Below are positions 56,598-64,000 of a stretch of 64,000 bases of DNA, in pieces. The notes beneath the pieces are model-generated. The model made no database searches. It saw only the letters and a list, made by a program, of their open reading frames with translations, and had not been told where the DNA came from. Source of the DNA: Candidatus Poribacteria bacterium (lineage in GTDB: Bacteria > Abyssobacteria > SURF-5); contig JACRIR010000150.1 of the NCBI GenBank assembly GCA_016215705.1, positions 1 through 64,000 on the forward strand, in the 5' to 3' direction. A program made the position numbers and the translations under genes. Within the stretch, counting starts at the first letter, position 1. Every line of letters begins with the position of its first letter.

Positions 56598-57674
56598 TTA
56601 TTCATGATAGACCGCCAGAATTCTCTCCGCCATTTCCTTCCATGTCGGCACTGGATGGGCCATGACATTTGGTTTCTTTTGCCCGCACGCATTGTTTTGG
56701 CGGAGCATGCTGACGATTTCTTCAGCCATTCGTTCGGTGGACAGAGGGTCCACGAGCCGGGTCGCTCCCGGCGCTATCTCGCTCATGGCGGAATTGTTGG
56801 AGGTCAGAACCGGCGCGCCACAGGCGAGCGCCTCGAGAATGGGAACGCCGAAACCCTCGTAGAGAGTTGTGAAAAGAAACAATCGCGCCCCCGAATAAAG
56901 CGCCGGAAGCTCTGCATCCTGAACGTAGCCGGGCAGCAGAATCTCGCTTTCGCAATGATGCTCTTTCACGTATTCCAGAATCTGTTCCTTCCCGTACGCT
57001 AGCTTACCGGCAGCCACGAATTGCAGGTTTGCGCCCAATCGTTGTCGAGCCGACAAAAACGCATCGAACATGCGTAACATATTCTTTCGTATCGAGAGAG
57101 CGCCGACGAACAGAATGTAATCGGAAGCTATTCCGTATTTTGCTTTGATTTGCCGCACTTCAGCCTCCGGTCGGGGATAGAATTGGTCATCCACGCCCAA
57201 GTGAATCACGCAAATCTTCGATTCGGCCTTTGGGAAAAAGCGGACAAAATCGCGTCGTGTAGCATCCGAATCGCAGATAATGCGGTCAGCCCGCGCGGCG
57301 ATGTCTCGATAGTGCGTAATCTTCCTTTCCCGAAACTTGGCGTCTGCGAACTGGTCGGAAACAAGCGAGAACACGTCGTGCACCGTTGCCACGAGCTTAG
57401 GACCACGAATCCTGGGGATTCGGGCGTCCGGCCCATGAAACACATCGATTCCCCGGCCTGAGAAGACCGGCTCCTGGAATAACTTAATCGTGGTCGTTTT
57501 CTTTCTGGGCGCATAAAAGCAACCGCGCCTTTTCCAACGAGAAAGCCGATAGAGGACAACATACTCGTTTTCGGTGTCCAGTTCTTCAAGATTCTCAATC
57601 AAACGGTGGACGTATTTGGCGATACCCGTTTTCTGCGGAACGGCTGCTGAGCTGGCGTCGATCGCGATTCTCAT
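56598..57674 (-). CDS. Family 4 glycosyltransferase (LPS core locus, copy 3)
   Basis: 358 residues. The N-terminal domain has PQKTGIAKYVHRLIENL, typical of the WbaZ/MtfB-like mannosyltransferase group; the C-terminal domain has GALSIRKNMLRMFDAF, TLYEGFGVPILEALACG and NNSAMSEIAPGA. The start overlaps the stop of the preceding gene by ATGA. Substrate specificity is unknown. Confidence 0.9.
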   Translation of the reverse strand: MRIAIDASSAAVPQKTGIAKYVHRLIENLEELDTENEYVVLYRLSRWKRRGCFYAPRKKTTTIKLFQEPVFSGRGIDVFHGPDARIPRIRGPKLVATVHDVFSLVSDQFADAKFRERKITHYRDIAARADRIICDSDATRRDFVRFFPKAESKICVIHLGVDDQFYPRPEAEVRQIKAKYGIASDYILFVGALSIRKNMLRMFDAFLSARQRLGANLQFVAAGKLAYGKEQILEYVKEHHCESEILLPGYVQDAELPALYSGARLFLFTTLYEGFGVPILEALACGAPVLTSNNSAMSEIAPGATRLVDPLSTERMAEEIVSMLRQNNACGQKKPNVMAHPVPTWKEMAERILAVYHE

Positions 57675-58807
57675 TTCCGGAAGCCCTCAATCGTTCGTCG
57701 GTAGACTTCCAGTGTCTTCTGAACGGAAATCTTCGCAGAAAATTCCTGCTCCACCCTTCTCCGGCCCGCTTTCCCCATCTGTTCCCGCATTTCCCTGGAG
57801 CGGCACAATTCCGCGATGCGCTCCCTCAGCGAATCAGAATCCCGCGGCGGAACGATGTAGCCCGTCACCCCATCCTCAGCAATCTCCTTGAGCCCTCCGT
57901 AGCTTGAACAGACGACGGGTTTCTGCATTGCCATGATTTCCTTCATGGAATAAGAGGAGGTATCGACTGCGATTGACGGCTGAACTCCGATGTCGAAGAT
58001 GGATATGATCTCTCTGATGTCATTCCGCTGTCCTGCAAATACGACATTGCGCGAGATGCGCAGTTGCTCGCAAAACTGTTTCAAACGCTCGAGTTCCTTG
58101 CCAAAGCCGACGGCGATTATCTTGATGTTCGCGAACTTCCCGTTGATCAAAGGCGCAGCCGCTTCGAACAGGTATTTGTGGCCTTTGTCCCAGTCGAGCC
58201 TGCCAACGAGCCCGATAACGATGTCGGTTTCGGAAATTCCAAGCTCTTTGCGAAGCTCCGGATCGGGTGGAATCGGGGCAAACTTGTCTGTGTCGACGCC
58301 GTTATGAATTACGCTGATCTCGCGCTTCTCGAAGACCGGAGACTCCTCAAGCATTTCCTTCACGTAGTTACATACCGAGATCGTTCCATGCGCACACTCG
58401 CGGTGCAAGTACCTGTTCAAGAAATGATTCTTGACCGGATTCGTATTGTGAAGCGTGCGCACAAGTGGGAGCTTTTCCCTTGAGAGAAGGTTTGCCGCCG
58501 CCATAACCCAATGGTCCCTGGAGCCGTTTGCGTGAATCAAATCAAGCCTATTCTCCGATCTGACCCTCAGAGCAAGCGCAACGTCCCTGGAAAAACTGAC
58601 CGGCGTGAACCCCCTTCCGAAATCGAATCTGTCAAGCGTCTCGATGCCGTCCTTGCGGCAATCACGCGCAAGGAAGCTGTCGCGCGGGCATGCCACAAGA
58701 GGACGGTGGCCGAAGCGAAGCAGATGACAGGCAAGAATATGCACATAGACCCGCTGGCCGCCTCCGTGACGATGAAAGTTTGATATGAGGATTGCGTACG
58801 ACATCAT
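57671..58807 (-). CDS. Family 4 glycosyltransferase (LPS core locus, copy 4)
   Basis: 378 residues: ISNFHRHGGGQRVYVHILA at the start, IHNGVDTDKF, GLVGRLDWDKGHKYL and, at the donor site, SSYSMKEIMAMQKPVVCSSYGG with EIAEDGVTGY. Two ATGs are available (58807, 58804). It is separated from the preceding gene by 105 nt, a gap that contains the distant inverted pair GCATGAAT/ATTCATGC. Confidence 0.9.
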   Translation of the reverse strand: MMSYAILISNFHRHGGGQRVYVHILACHLLRFGHRPLVACPRDSFLARDCRKDGIETLDRFDFGRGFTPVSFSRDVALALRVRSENRLDLIHANGSRDHWVMAAANLLSREKLPLVRTLHNTNPVKNHFLNRYLHRECAHGTISVCNYVKEMLEESPVFEKREISVIHNGVDTDKFAPIPPDPELRKELGISETDIVIGLVGRLDWDKGHKYLFEAAAPLINGKFANIKIIAVGFGKELERLKQFCEQLRISRNVVFAGQRNDIREIISIFDIGVQPSIAVDTSSYSMKEIMAMQKPVVCSSYGGLKEIAEDGVTGYIVPPRDSDSLRERIAELCRSREMREQMGKAGRRRVEQEFSAKISVQKTLEVYRRTIEGFRK

Positions 58808-58912
58808 TTATCCTGTTCGGTCAGACCTCGGAGAGCATGAATGTTTCGAGCCTCCTCCCACTTCAGGTGGAAATTCCTTTGTATAGAAAAGAATATTCAT
58901 GCAAGGGTGGAG

Positions 58913-60064
58913 TTACCCGGTCATTCGCCCCATTTTCAGGACCTCTTCATAGATGCGCGCGACTTCTCTGGCCTGGCGATCCAGCCGAAACTTTTCACTT
59001 GCTTTCTTGAACGATTGGGCGGACATCGACCTGGCCACGTCGCGATTGCGGACAAGGTAACGGATGGCCTCGGCCAAAGCGTCCGGAGAATCCTCGATGA
59101 TCAGGCCGTTTCGGCCGTGATCCACGATTTCGGGAAGCATTCCCCGGCGGGCCGCTATTATTGGTTTACCCATCGCCATCGCTTCCCTTACTGCGCGGCA
59201 GGTGCCATCGGTTCCCGGCATAAGATATATCAAGGCATCGAGACACGCAAGCGTGTCCACATAATCCTGGCCAACCTGGTAGCCCGCGAATTTCACGAAG
59301 TTCTCGAGCCGCATCCGACGAACGGGTTCGACCGCAACCTCGCGCATGTGCGTGCCTCTTCCTGCGATGAGAAGCCTTACCGCAGGGTCTCTCCCCGACA
59401 CACGGCTTATCGCTTCGAGGATGACATTGAATCGACGATGAGGCTGGATTCTTGCCACCACTCCGAAAACGAAGTCTTCTTCGCAAAGCCCGAATCGCGA
59501 GCGCACACTCGGTGAGCCGTCAGCGCCATTGAATCGGTCGGTATCGACGGCGCCGCCCACGACCCAAATTCTTTCTTCGGGAAAATTGAATTGCTCGATA
59601 ATGGACAGCTTCGCGGACTCGGACGCAACGAGCAGGCCGTCAGTCAACTTACGCAGCAGGTACCTGGTGCGAAAAGAGGGCTTCATTCCCTCGCCGGAAT
59701 AGCTGCTTCGCACAACAACGGTCTTCTGGCCGGCTTTGCGCGCGGAGCGGCCACCCACAAGATGGTCGTTATCCATATGCGCATGAACAATTGTAGTACG
59801 GGCCTCTTTCAGGAAGGAGGGCATCCTGCGCAGGTCATACATGTTGTCCTTGATATTCAAATGCTTGTTGAGCCTGAACCGCGTAATGGGCTCAAGGCCG
59901 CGTTCAGCGGCTGTGGCAAGAACGCTCTTGCTGCCGGTCTTTGATGACGTGCAGCACGCAAACATCACCCTATAGCCAATTTTCTTGAGCGAAGCGCAGA
60001 GATTAATCGCCGGTTCGGCCGGCCCGGTTAATTTCGTGTTACTGAAGAGATGTAATATCCTCAT
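58913..60064 (-). CDS. Family 4 glycosyltransferase (LPS core locus, copy 5)
   Basis: 383 residues: ILHLFSNTKLTGPAEPAINL in the acceptor domain, VVGGAVDTDRFNG, FGVVARIQPHRRF and the donor motif DGTCRAVREAMAMGKPIIAARRG with LPEIVDHG. Its start lies 26 nt inside the end of the tandem-kinase gene. Probably an inner-core transferase given its position next to the heptose and kinase genes; this is inference from context. Confidence 0.88.
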   Translation of the reverse strand: MRILHLFSNTKLTGPAEPAINLCASLKKIGYRVMFACCTSSKTGSKSVLATAAERGLEPITRFRLNKHLNIKDNMYDLRRMPSFLKEARTTIVHAHMDNDHLVGGRSARKAGQKTVVVRSSYSGEGMKPSFRTRYLLRKLTDGLLVASESAKLSIIEQFNFPEERIWVVGGAVDTDRFNGADGSPSVRSRFGLCEEDFVFGVVARIQPHRRFNVILEAISRVSGRDPAVRLLIAGRGTHMREVAVEPVRRMRLENFVKFAGYQVGQDYVDTLACLDALIYLMPGTDGTCRAVREAMAMGKPIIAARRGMLPEIVDHGRNGLIIEDSPDALAEAIRYLVRNRDVARSMSAQSFKKASEKFRLDRQAREVARIYEEVLKMGRMTG

Positions 60065-61781
60065 ATGCTTCTGATTCCTCGGGGTCAGGCCCCCGCAGAG
60101 CTTCGTCGATCCGCCGCGAAATCGCGACTCGCCGGCCGCTAATCAGGCGGATGATGGACAAGAACAGCCTGTGCCTGAGCGTAATGTTCTGAACCCCGAA
60201 ATACTCCTTGTAGAACCTGAGCCGATCGGTTGTCGTGATGCACGTCGGGAGGCCATTGAGCTGAGCCAGGTTCTTGATTCGGCGCCGAAATGAGACCCGC
60301 CACGGGAACTCGACGCTGTCGGAATCCACGCAGTAGAATCGGACTTTGCCGTCACCGTCATTACGAACGAGTACGTTCTTTGGCGACAGGTCTTTCTGGT
60401 AGATTCTTTTTGCATGGAATTCCCTCAGAGCATGCGCGCCCGCTCTGACAAAGCTCCTTTTTCTCAGAATTTCCTGATGAGCAAGGCGGCCTGAGATGCG
60501 GAAATATGAGCGCTGCAGGAAGACATCGAGACGGGCAGCGTCGGATATCTCTTTCATAAGAAGGTAGCTGGTATGAAGCAACCCCAGTTTTCTTTCCTCG
60601 ACAAGCGCGATGGGCTCAGCGCAGGGAACGTCGAGAATCCGGAGGAGATGACTCGCTTTCCACGCACGCCGACCGCGATGAATGTAGAACGTGTTTTCCA
60701 GGAATCTGATAATCCCGCGATTGGCGAACTGCTTGACATAAATACTTTCGCCCGCGCCGCGCGGCAATGAGAACGCCGTAAGCATGCTCTTTTTTGTCTC
60801 CTTGATGAAGCCGGGCCCTTTCGATGCGGTGATTTGCCTGTGGCAGTTGATCGCGTCAAGTATCATGGCTTCATCAACATCGCGTCTTCGATAGATTCTG
60901 CTATTCATTCGCTCCTCAACGACAAATCTTCCACTCGTCTTCAGGCATCGCATTGCCCGACTCTTCTGACGTCGTCTCCGAAGAGACGCGGCGGCGACTA
61001 GAAGCCTGGCGAGCATCTCACCGATTTTGGCCGCCGAGGCTTCCGGGCAGTAGCCTGTGAGCACCTTGCGCAACTGGGATTGGTCCAGAAAACCATCCAG
61101 CGAGAAGATCATCTTGGCGAGGTCTGCAATACGTCTGCGAGACGATAAATCGGATGCGTGACCTGCGGAATGAAGATCGACCAGCCATAGTTTCGGCGGA
61201 GCGGTCCCCGTTTCCACAAGGATGTTACCCGTGTGGAGGTCGGGATGCCAGAACCCGGCAGAATGCATTTGCCGGATTAGCCTGCCGAGAGAACCCAGGA
61301 ACGCATCAATGGCTTCCGAAACGAGAACGGACTCCTTATTGGTCAAGCGCGAAAGTTCCTTGACAATATATCCGCTCAACGTATCGCATTCAGGAAGCGC
61401 GCGTTGAATGAGCGCACAACCGGTTACGACACCCCCCGAACTGCGCTCGCCGAACGCCAGCGGCTCCGCAACCGGAAGACCGGTGTCGAACATTTGTCCC
61501 GACATTCTCCATTCCGCCTTCGCCTTTGAAGCGCGGAACAATGTCTTGAGTCGCTCGGCCGGTCGCTCGTATTTGTGGACTTTGACAAACATATCAGGAG
61601 AGGAGTCGCGAGATGAGATGATGAATGAATCACGAAGCAGTTTGTGTTTGATCACGCGCACTTCAGGCGAAGTCTCGCCCGATAGAGCAAGAGGAATGAC
61701 TCTTTCCTTGATGGCATGGGCGAATTCCGTCCTGGCGGTCCAGCGATACCCCAATAGGCCGAAACAGACATATCTCTCCAT
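60039..61781 (-). CDS. Protein with two tandem WaaP/KdkA-like (LPS kinase) domains
   Basis: 580 residues with two complete kinase domains. Domain 1: Lys67 in FVKVHK, catalytic Asp181 in FWHPDLHTGN, metal Asp202 in LVDLHSA. Domain 2: Lys350 in YVKQFA, Asp464 in YQKDLSPKN, Asp486 in CVDSDS. Lys-to-Asp spacing is 114 in both. WaaP/KdkA enzymes phosphorylate heptose or Kdo of the LPS inner core in the cytoplasm; two domains could serve two positions. The ATG at 61781, 7 nt after the upstream stop and with GAGGGA in front, is preferred to a GTG at 61808. The genes around it belong to heptose and core synthesis. Confidence 0.85.
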   Translation of the reverse strand: MERYVCFGLLGYRWTARTEFAHAIKERVIPLALSGETSPEVRVIKHKLLRDSFIISSRDSSPDMFVKVHKYERPAERLKTLFRASKAKAEWRMSGQMFDTGLPVAEPLAFGERSSGGVVTGCALIQRALPECDTLSGYIVKELSRLTNKESVLVSEAIDAFLGSLGRLIRQMHSAGFWHPDLHTGNILVETGTAPPKLWLVDLHSAGHASDLSSRRRIADLAKMIFSLDGFLDQSQLRKVLTGYCPEASAAKIGEMLARLLVAAASLRRRRQKSRAMRCLKTSGRFVVEERMNSRIYRRRDVDEAMILDAINCHRQITASKGPGFIKETKKSMLTAFSLPRGAGESIYVKQFANRGIIRFLENTFYIHRGRRAWKASHLLRILDVPCAEPIALVEERKLGLLHTSYLLMKEISDAARLDVFLQRSYFRISGRLAHQEILRKRSFVRAGAHALREFHAKRIYQKDLSPKNVLVRNDGDGKVRFYCVDSDSVEFPWRVSFRRRIKNLAQLNGLPTCITTTDRLRFYKEYFGVQNITLRHRLFLSIIRLISGRRVAISRRIDEALRGPDPEESEAYEDITSLQ

Positions 61782-61788
61782 TACGGAA

Positions 61789-62622
61789 TCAGCTCTTCCC
61801 TCGCACACTTTCAGGCCGGGCGGCTGCGGCGGTTGGGCCTTGACGCTCGGGCTCTCCCACTTTCCGCGGCGCTTCCCTAACGCTCATTTCCCATAGCCTG
61901 GCATATTTGGTGAACACGCTGAAAGCGGCGAGCATGCTTAACACAAGTCCGTGTTTTCCATCGAGGAACCCGAGACGCATAACGTACATTTTCAAGAACC
62001 GCATACATGGCCGGATAGAAAGGTTAGTCCATGATGGGCTCCGTTCGCCGGACTTAAGGTCCCCCGCCGCCCACTTCGTATAGCGAAGAAACTTCTCGAA
62101 ATACTGATCGAGGTTTCTATAGGTATAGTGATAAAGGGGTCCATCGAGGTACCCCCTCTTGCCTTCGACTTCGATGCAGGCGTGCACTTGCCGGTCCTGG
62201 TATCGCCCACGCTCTTTATTAAACAATCTCAAAACGTAGTCCTTCTCCCAGCCGCCGTGCATGATGGGTTTTCCCAGGAAGAAGCTCTGCCGCTGGACAA
62301 AGAACCCGTCGAAGTCCTTCGGATTCTCAAGAACCCGGCATATTGATTGCCGGAGACGCTCGCTCACGCGCTCGTCGGAATCGACAATCATGACCCACTT
62401 ATGAGTGGCCTGCGGAATCGCCCAGTTTTTCTGCGCAGCCGAGTTGACGTACTCATGCTGGGCGATCCTGTCGGTGTATTCTCTGCATATCTCAAGCGTG
62501 CGATCCGTACTGAAAGAATCCACGACGAAGATTTCATCGGCCCACTTGACCGAATCGAGACATTCACGAATATTCCCCTCTTCGTTGTATGCGGGAATCA
62601 GGATTGTCAGCGGCTCACGCAT
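61789..62622 (-). CDS. Family 2 glycosyltransferase, WaaE/KdtX-like
   Basis: 277 residues. GT-A motifs are ILIPAYNEEGNI, VDSFSTDRT, the metal-binding IVDSDERVS, HGGWEKDYVLRLF and YHYTYRNLDQYF, all typical of the WaaE/KdtX group that adds glucose to heptose I of the LPS core. A single hydrophobic stretch occurs near the C-terminus. The ATG at 62622 (GGAAATAAG upstream) follows the adenylyltransferase stop directly; the track start at 62646 lies inside that gene. Confidence 0.9.
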   Translation of the reverse strand: MREPLTILIPAYNEEGNIRECLDSVKWADEIFVVDSFSTDRTLEICREYTDRIAQHEYVNSAAQKNWAIPQATHKWVMIVDSDERVSERLRQSICRVLENPKDFDGFFVQRQSFFLGKPIMHGGWEKDYVLRLFNKERGRYQDRQVHACIEVEGKRGYLDGPLYHYTYRNLDQYFEKFLRYTKWAAGDLKSGERSPSWTNLSIRPCMRFLKMYVMRLGFLDGKHGLVLSMLAAFSVFTKYARLWEMSVREAPRKVGEPERQGPTAAAARPESVRGKS

Positions 62623-62623
62623 C

Positions 62624-63106
62624 TTATTTCCTGCCTGAATTCGCAATCTTCTCGATAATAGCCGTGGATGAGTGCCGCTTTGCGTCGCCTACGATGGCTA
62701 TCTCACCGCCATAGGAAAGAACCGTCTCCCGCTCCGGCACGCTTTCCTGTGTGTAGTCGGTCCCCTTTGCGTGAACATGTGGTTTCATCTTCAGCAACAG
62801 CGAATCGACCGTAGGTTCATCGAACAACGTCAGGTAGTCAATCATCTCGAGAGATTCCAGAATCTCAACTCGCTCGTCATCCGACATTACCGGCCGGTTC
62901 GGTTTGCCGAGGCGAATCATCGATTTGTCGCTGTTAACCGCGACGACGAGCACGTCGCCTTCGCGTTTTGCGCCACGCAGATAGCGTATGTGGCCGACGT
63001 GGAGCACGTCAAAGCAGCCATTAGCCATGACGATACGTTTGCCCTGCTTCTTGAGGGTCTCGATCATTTTGACCAGAGTGTTGCGATTTCTTATCAGTTT
63101 GGTCAT
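62624..63106 (-). CDS. rfaE2: D-glycero-beta-D-manno-heptose 1-phosphate adenylyltransferase (separate HldE C-terminal part)
   Basis: Makes ADP-D,D-heptose for the LPS core. 160 residues with the nucleotidyltransferase motif NGCFDVLHVGHIRYL (HxGH), VVAVNSDKS, and SSTAIIEKI at the end. Many Gram-negatives carry this fused to the kinase as HldE. Here it is a separate ORF whose ATG lies 86 nt upstream of the kinase stop, in another frame, with only a weak ribosome binding site. It is either a translationally coupled split gene or a frameshifted hldE. Confidence 0.93.
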   Translation of the reverse strand: MTKLIRNRNTLVKMIETLKKQGKRIVMANGCFDVLHVGHIRYLRGAKREGDVLVVAVNSDKSMIRLGKPNRPVMSDDERVEILESLEMIDYLTLFDEPTVDSLLLKMKPHVHAKGTDYTQESVPERETVLSYGGEIAIVGDAKRHSSTAIIEKIANSGRK

Positions 63107-64000
63107 TGGTTTGGCCTGTGATGAGTTCCAGAATCTCCTCGCGTGTCGTCGTTGCCGTGCCGCTTTTCATGACGACGAGCGCAGCCGCAAAATTCGCCAG
63201 ATTGGCGGATTCCGCAAATGTGCCGCCGGCAAGCAGTCCAAGTGTGGCCGTTGCGGCAACCGTGTCGCCCGCCCCCGAGACATCGACTATATCTTCGCCT
63301 CCGCAGATGGGGATATCGACGGTCGGCGCATCTTTTTCAAAAAGCATCATGCCGCGGTTGCCGCGAGTTATCAGGACCGCCGCGTTTCCCGTGCATTCGA
63401 GAAGTTTCCGGCCCGCCCTGACGACGTCGGCCTCCGATGTAATCGCGATACCTGTCGCCGCCTCGGCCTCGGCCTCGTTCGGCGTAGCAAGCGCAACACC
63501 TGTGAGCTCGCAGAGCCGCGAACGCGAATCCACCACGACAACTTTCTCGCGGGCCAGTTTCTTGATCAATTGCATAAGACGCGGACACATTACGTCGTAG
63601 TCGTAGTCCGAGACGATGATTCCATCGATCTCCGGCACAATCGCATCCAGCCGCTCGACCAGAAGATTCTCCGTTGCGGGGGAAATCGGATTCGACGGCT
63701 CGCGATCAATGCGTATCACCTGCTGCTTTGTTGTGTGCAAGTCACCCGCCATGATTCGCGTCTTGGTGATCGTATGGCGGGTCTCATCCACAACAATCCC
63801 CATAGGTCGAGCGAGGCGTCCATCAAAAAACTGGATGACTGCGTGGCCCGGAGCGTCGTTGCCGACGACTCCGATTGGGTGGACAGTGGCTCCCAGTGCC
63901 ATGAGGTTGTGCGCCGTGTTGGCGGCGCTTCCGGGAACGAGCTTCTCGCTTTCATGGCGGACCACTATGACGGGCGCCTCGCGCGATAGTTTGTGTGGCT
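63021..64000 (-). CDS. rfaE1: D-beta-D-heptose 7-phosphate kinase (HldE N-terminal part), 5' end outside window
   Basis: PfkB-type sugar kinase producing heptose 1,7-bisphosphate. The frame is open to the right edge: LSREAPVIVVRHE precedes the first GTG used in the track, so the start lies beyond the window. Visible motifs: PGSAANTAHNLMALG, TRIMAGDLHTTKQQVIRID, VSDYDYDVM, ATPNEAEAE, ITRGNRGM and the catalytic SGAGDTVAA. The last 28 or so residues after EILELITG (NDQTDKKSQHSGQ..) are unlike a kinase end and run out of frame over the start of rfaE2. Confidence 0.93.
   Translation of the reverse strand, partial: PHKLSREAPVIVVRHESEKLVPGSAANTAHNLMALGATVHPIGVVGNDAPGHAVIQFFDGRLARPMGIVVDETRHTITKTRIMAGDLHTTKQQVIRIDREPSNPISPATENLLVERLDAIVPEIDGIIVSDYDYDVMCPRLMQLIKKLAREKVVVVDSRSRLCELTGVALATPNEAEAEAATGIAITSEADVVRAGRKLLECTGNAAVLITRGNRGMMLFEKDAPTVDIPICGGEDIVDVSGAGDTVAATATLGLLAGGTFAESANLANFAAALVVMKSGTATTTREEILELITGQTNDQTDKKSQHSGQNDRDPQEAGQTYRHG

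Noticed and set aside
62988-63989. 333-aa ORF on the + strand
   Set aside because: It is antisense to the heptose kinase, which shows the full PfkB motif set.

Overview
The window looks like a chromosomal segment of an uncultured, LPS-bearing diderm bacterium. The envelope evidence is kdsB (Kdo activation), a split heptose kinase/adenylyltransferase pair, an MsbA-type flippase, WaaP/KdkA-like kinases and ArnC/ArnT-like glycosyltransferases. Coding density is ordinary, but the intergenic spaces hold several families of short hairpin repeats. I cannot name the phylum from sequence alone; the repeat load, fused purSL and stand-alone IMP cyclohydrolase recall metagenome-derived candidate phyla.

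Layout. 0-3 kb: a transposase C-terminal remnant, katG (-), then a frameshifted REP-type transposase tail. 3.1-3.7 kb: a DUF4258 + YgiT-type zinc-finger pair resembling a toxin-antitoxin operon. 3.7-5.1 kb: gene-free repeat-rich spacer. 5.1-8.2 kb: guaB-guaA. 8.5-18.7 kb: zinc-ribbon protein, then an envelope glycolipid region (ArnC-like GT2, LAB_N membrane protein, three ArnT-like GT39 enzymes, one fused to a metallophosphoesterase, a T2SF_N-like protein, a lipoprotein, a PlsC-like acyltransferase). 19.2-30.8 kb: purine cluster purB-C-F-M-SL-Q-H(N-terminal half only)-D-E. 30.9-36.7 kb: trpD-C-F-B-A followed by pmbA/tldE. 36.9-46.4 kb: membrane proteins, acyltransferase, a FecR/DUF6600-like protein, a GMC oxidoreductase and a GT-C enzyme. 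46.5-48.7 kb: groES-groEL (-) under a CIRCE operator. 49.3-64 kb (-): an LPS core locus reading leftwards from the right edge: hldE kinase part, hldE adenylyltransferase part, WaaE-like GT2, tandem-kinase protein, five GT4 enzymes around a broken methyltransferase, msbA, kdsB, pdxA, rsmA.

How the genes work together. The pur cluster with guaB/guaA covers most of PRPP to GMP, but the two 10-formyl-THF-type steps (PurN/PurT and the AICAR formyltransferase half of PurH) and PurK are missing from the window. The trp genes cover anthranilate to tryptophan without trpEG. The 49-64 kb locus makes ADP-heptose and CMP-Kdo, builds and phosphorylates the inner core and exports lipid A-core. The 9-18 kb region probably decorates an envelope lipid with polyprenyl-phosphate-linked sugar.

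The most unusual items are the GT39-phosphoesterase fusion, a protein with two complete kinase domains in tandem, the split hldE with an 86-nt out-of-frame overlap, the half-length purH, the truncated methyltransferase, and the hairpin-repeat families, one copy of which supplies a stop codon.
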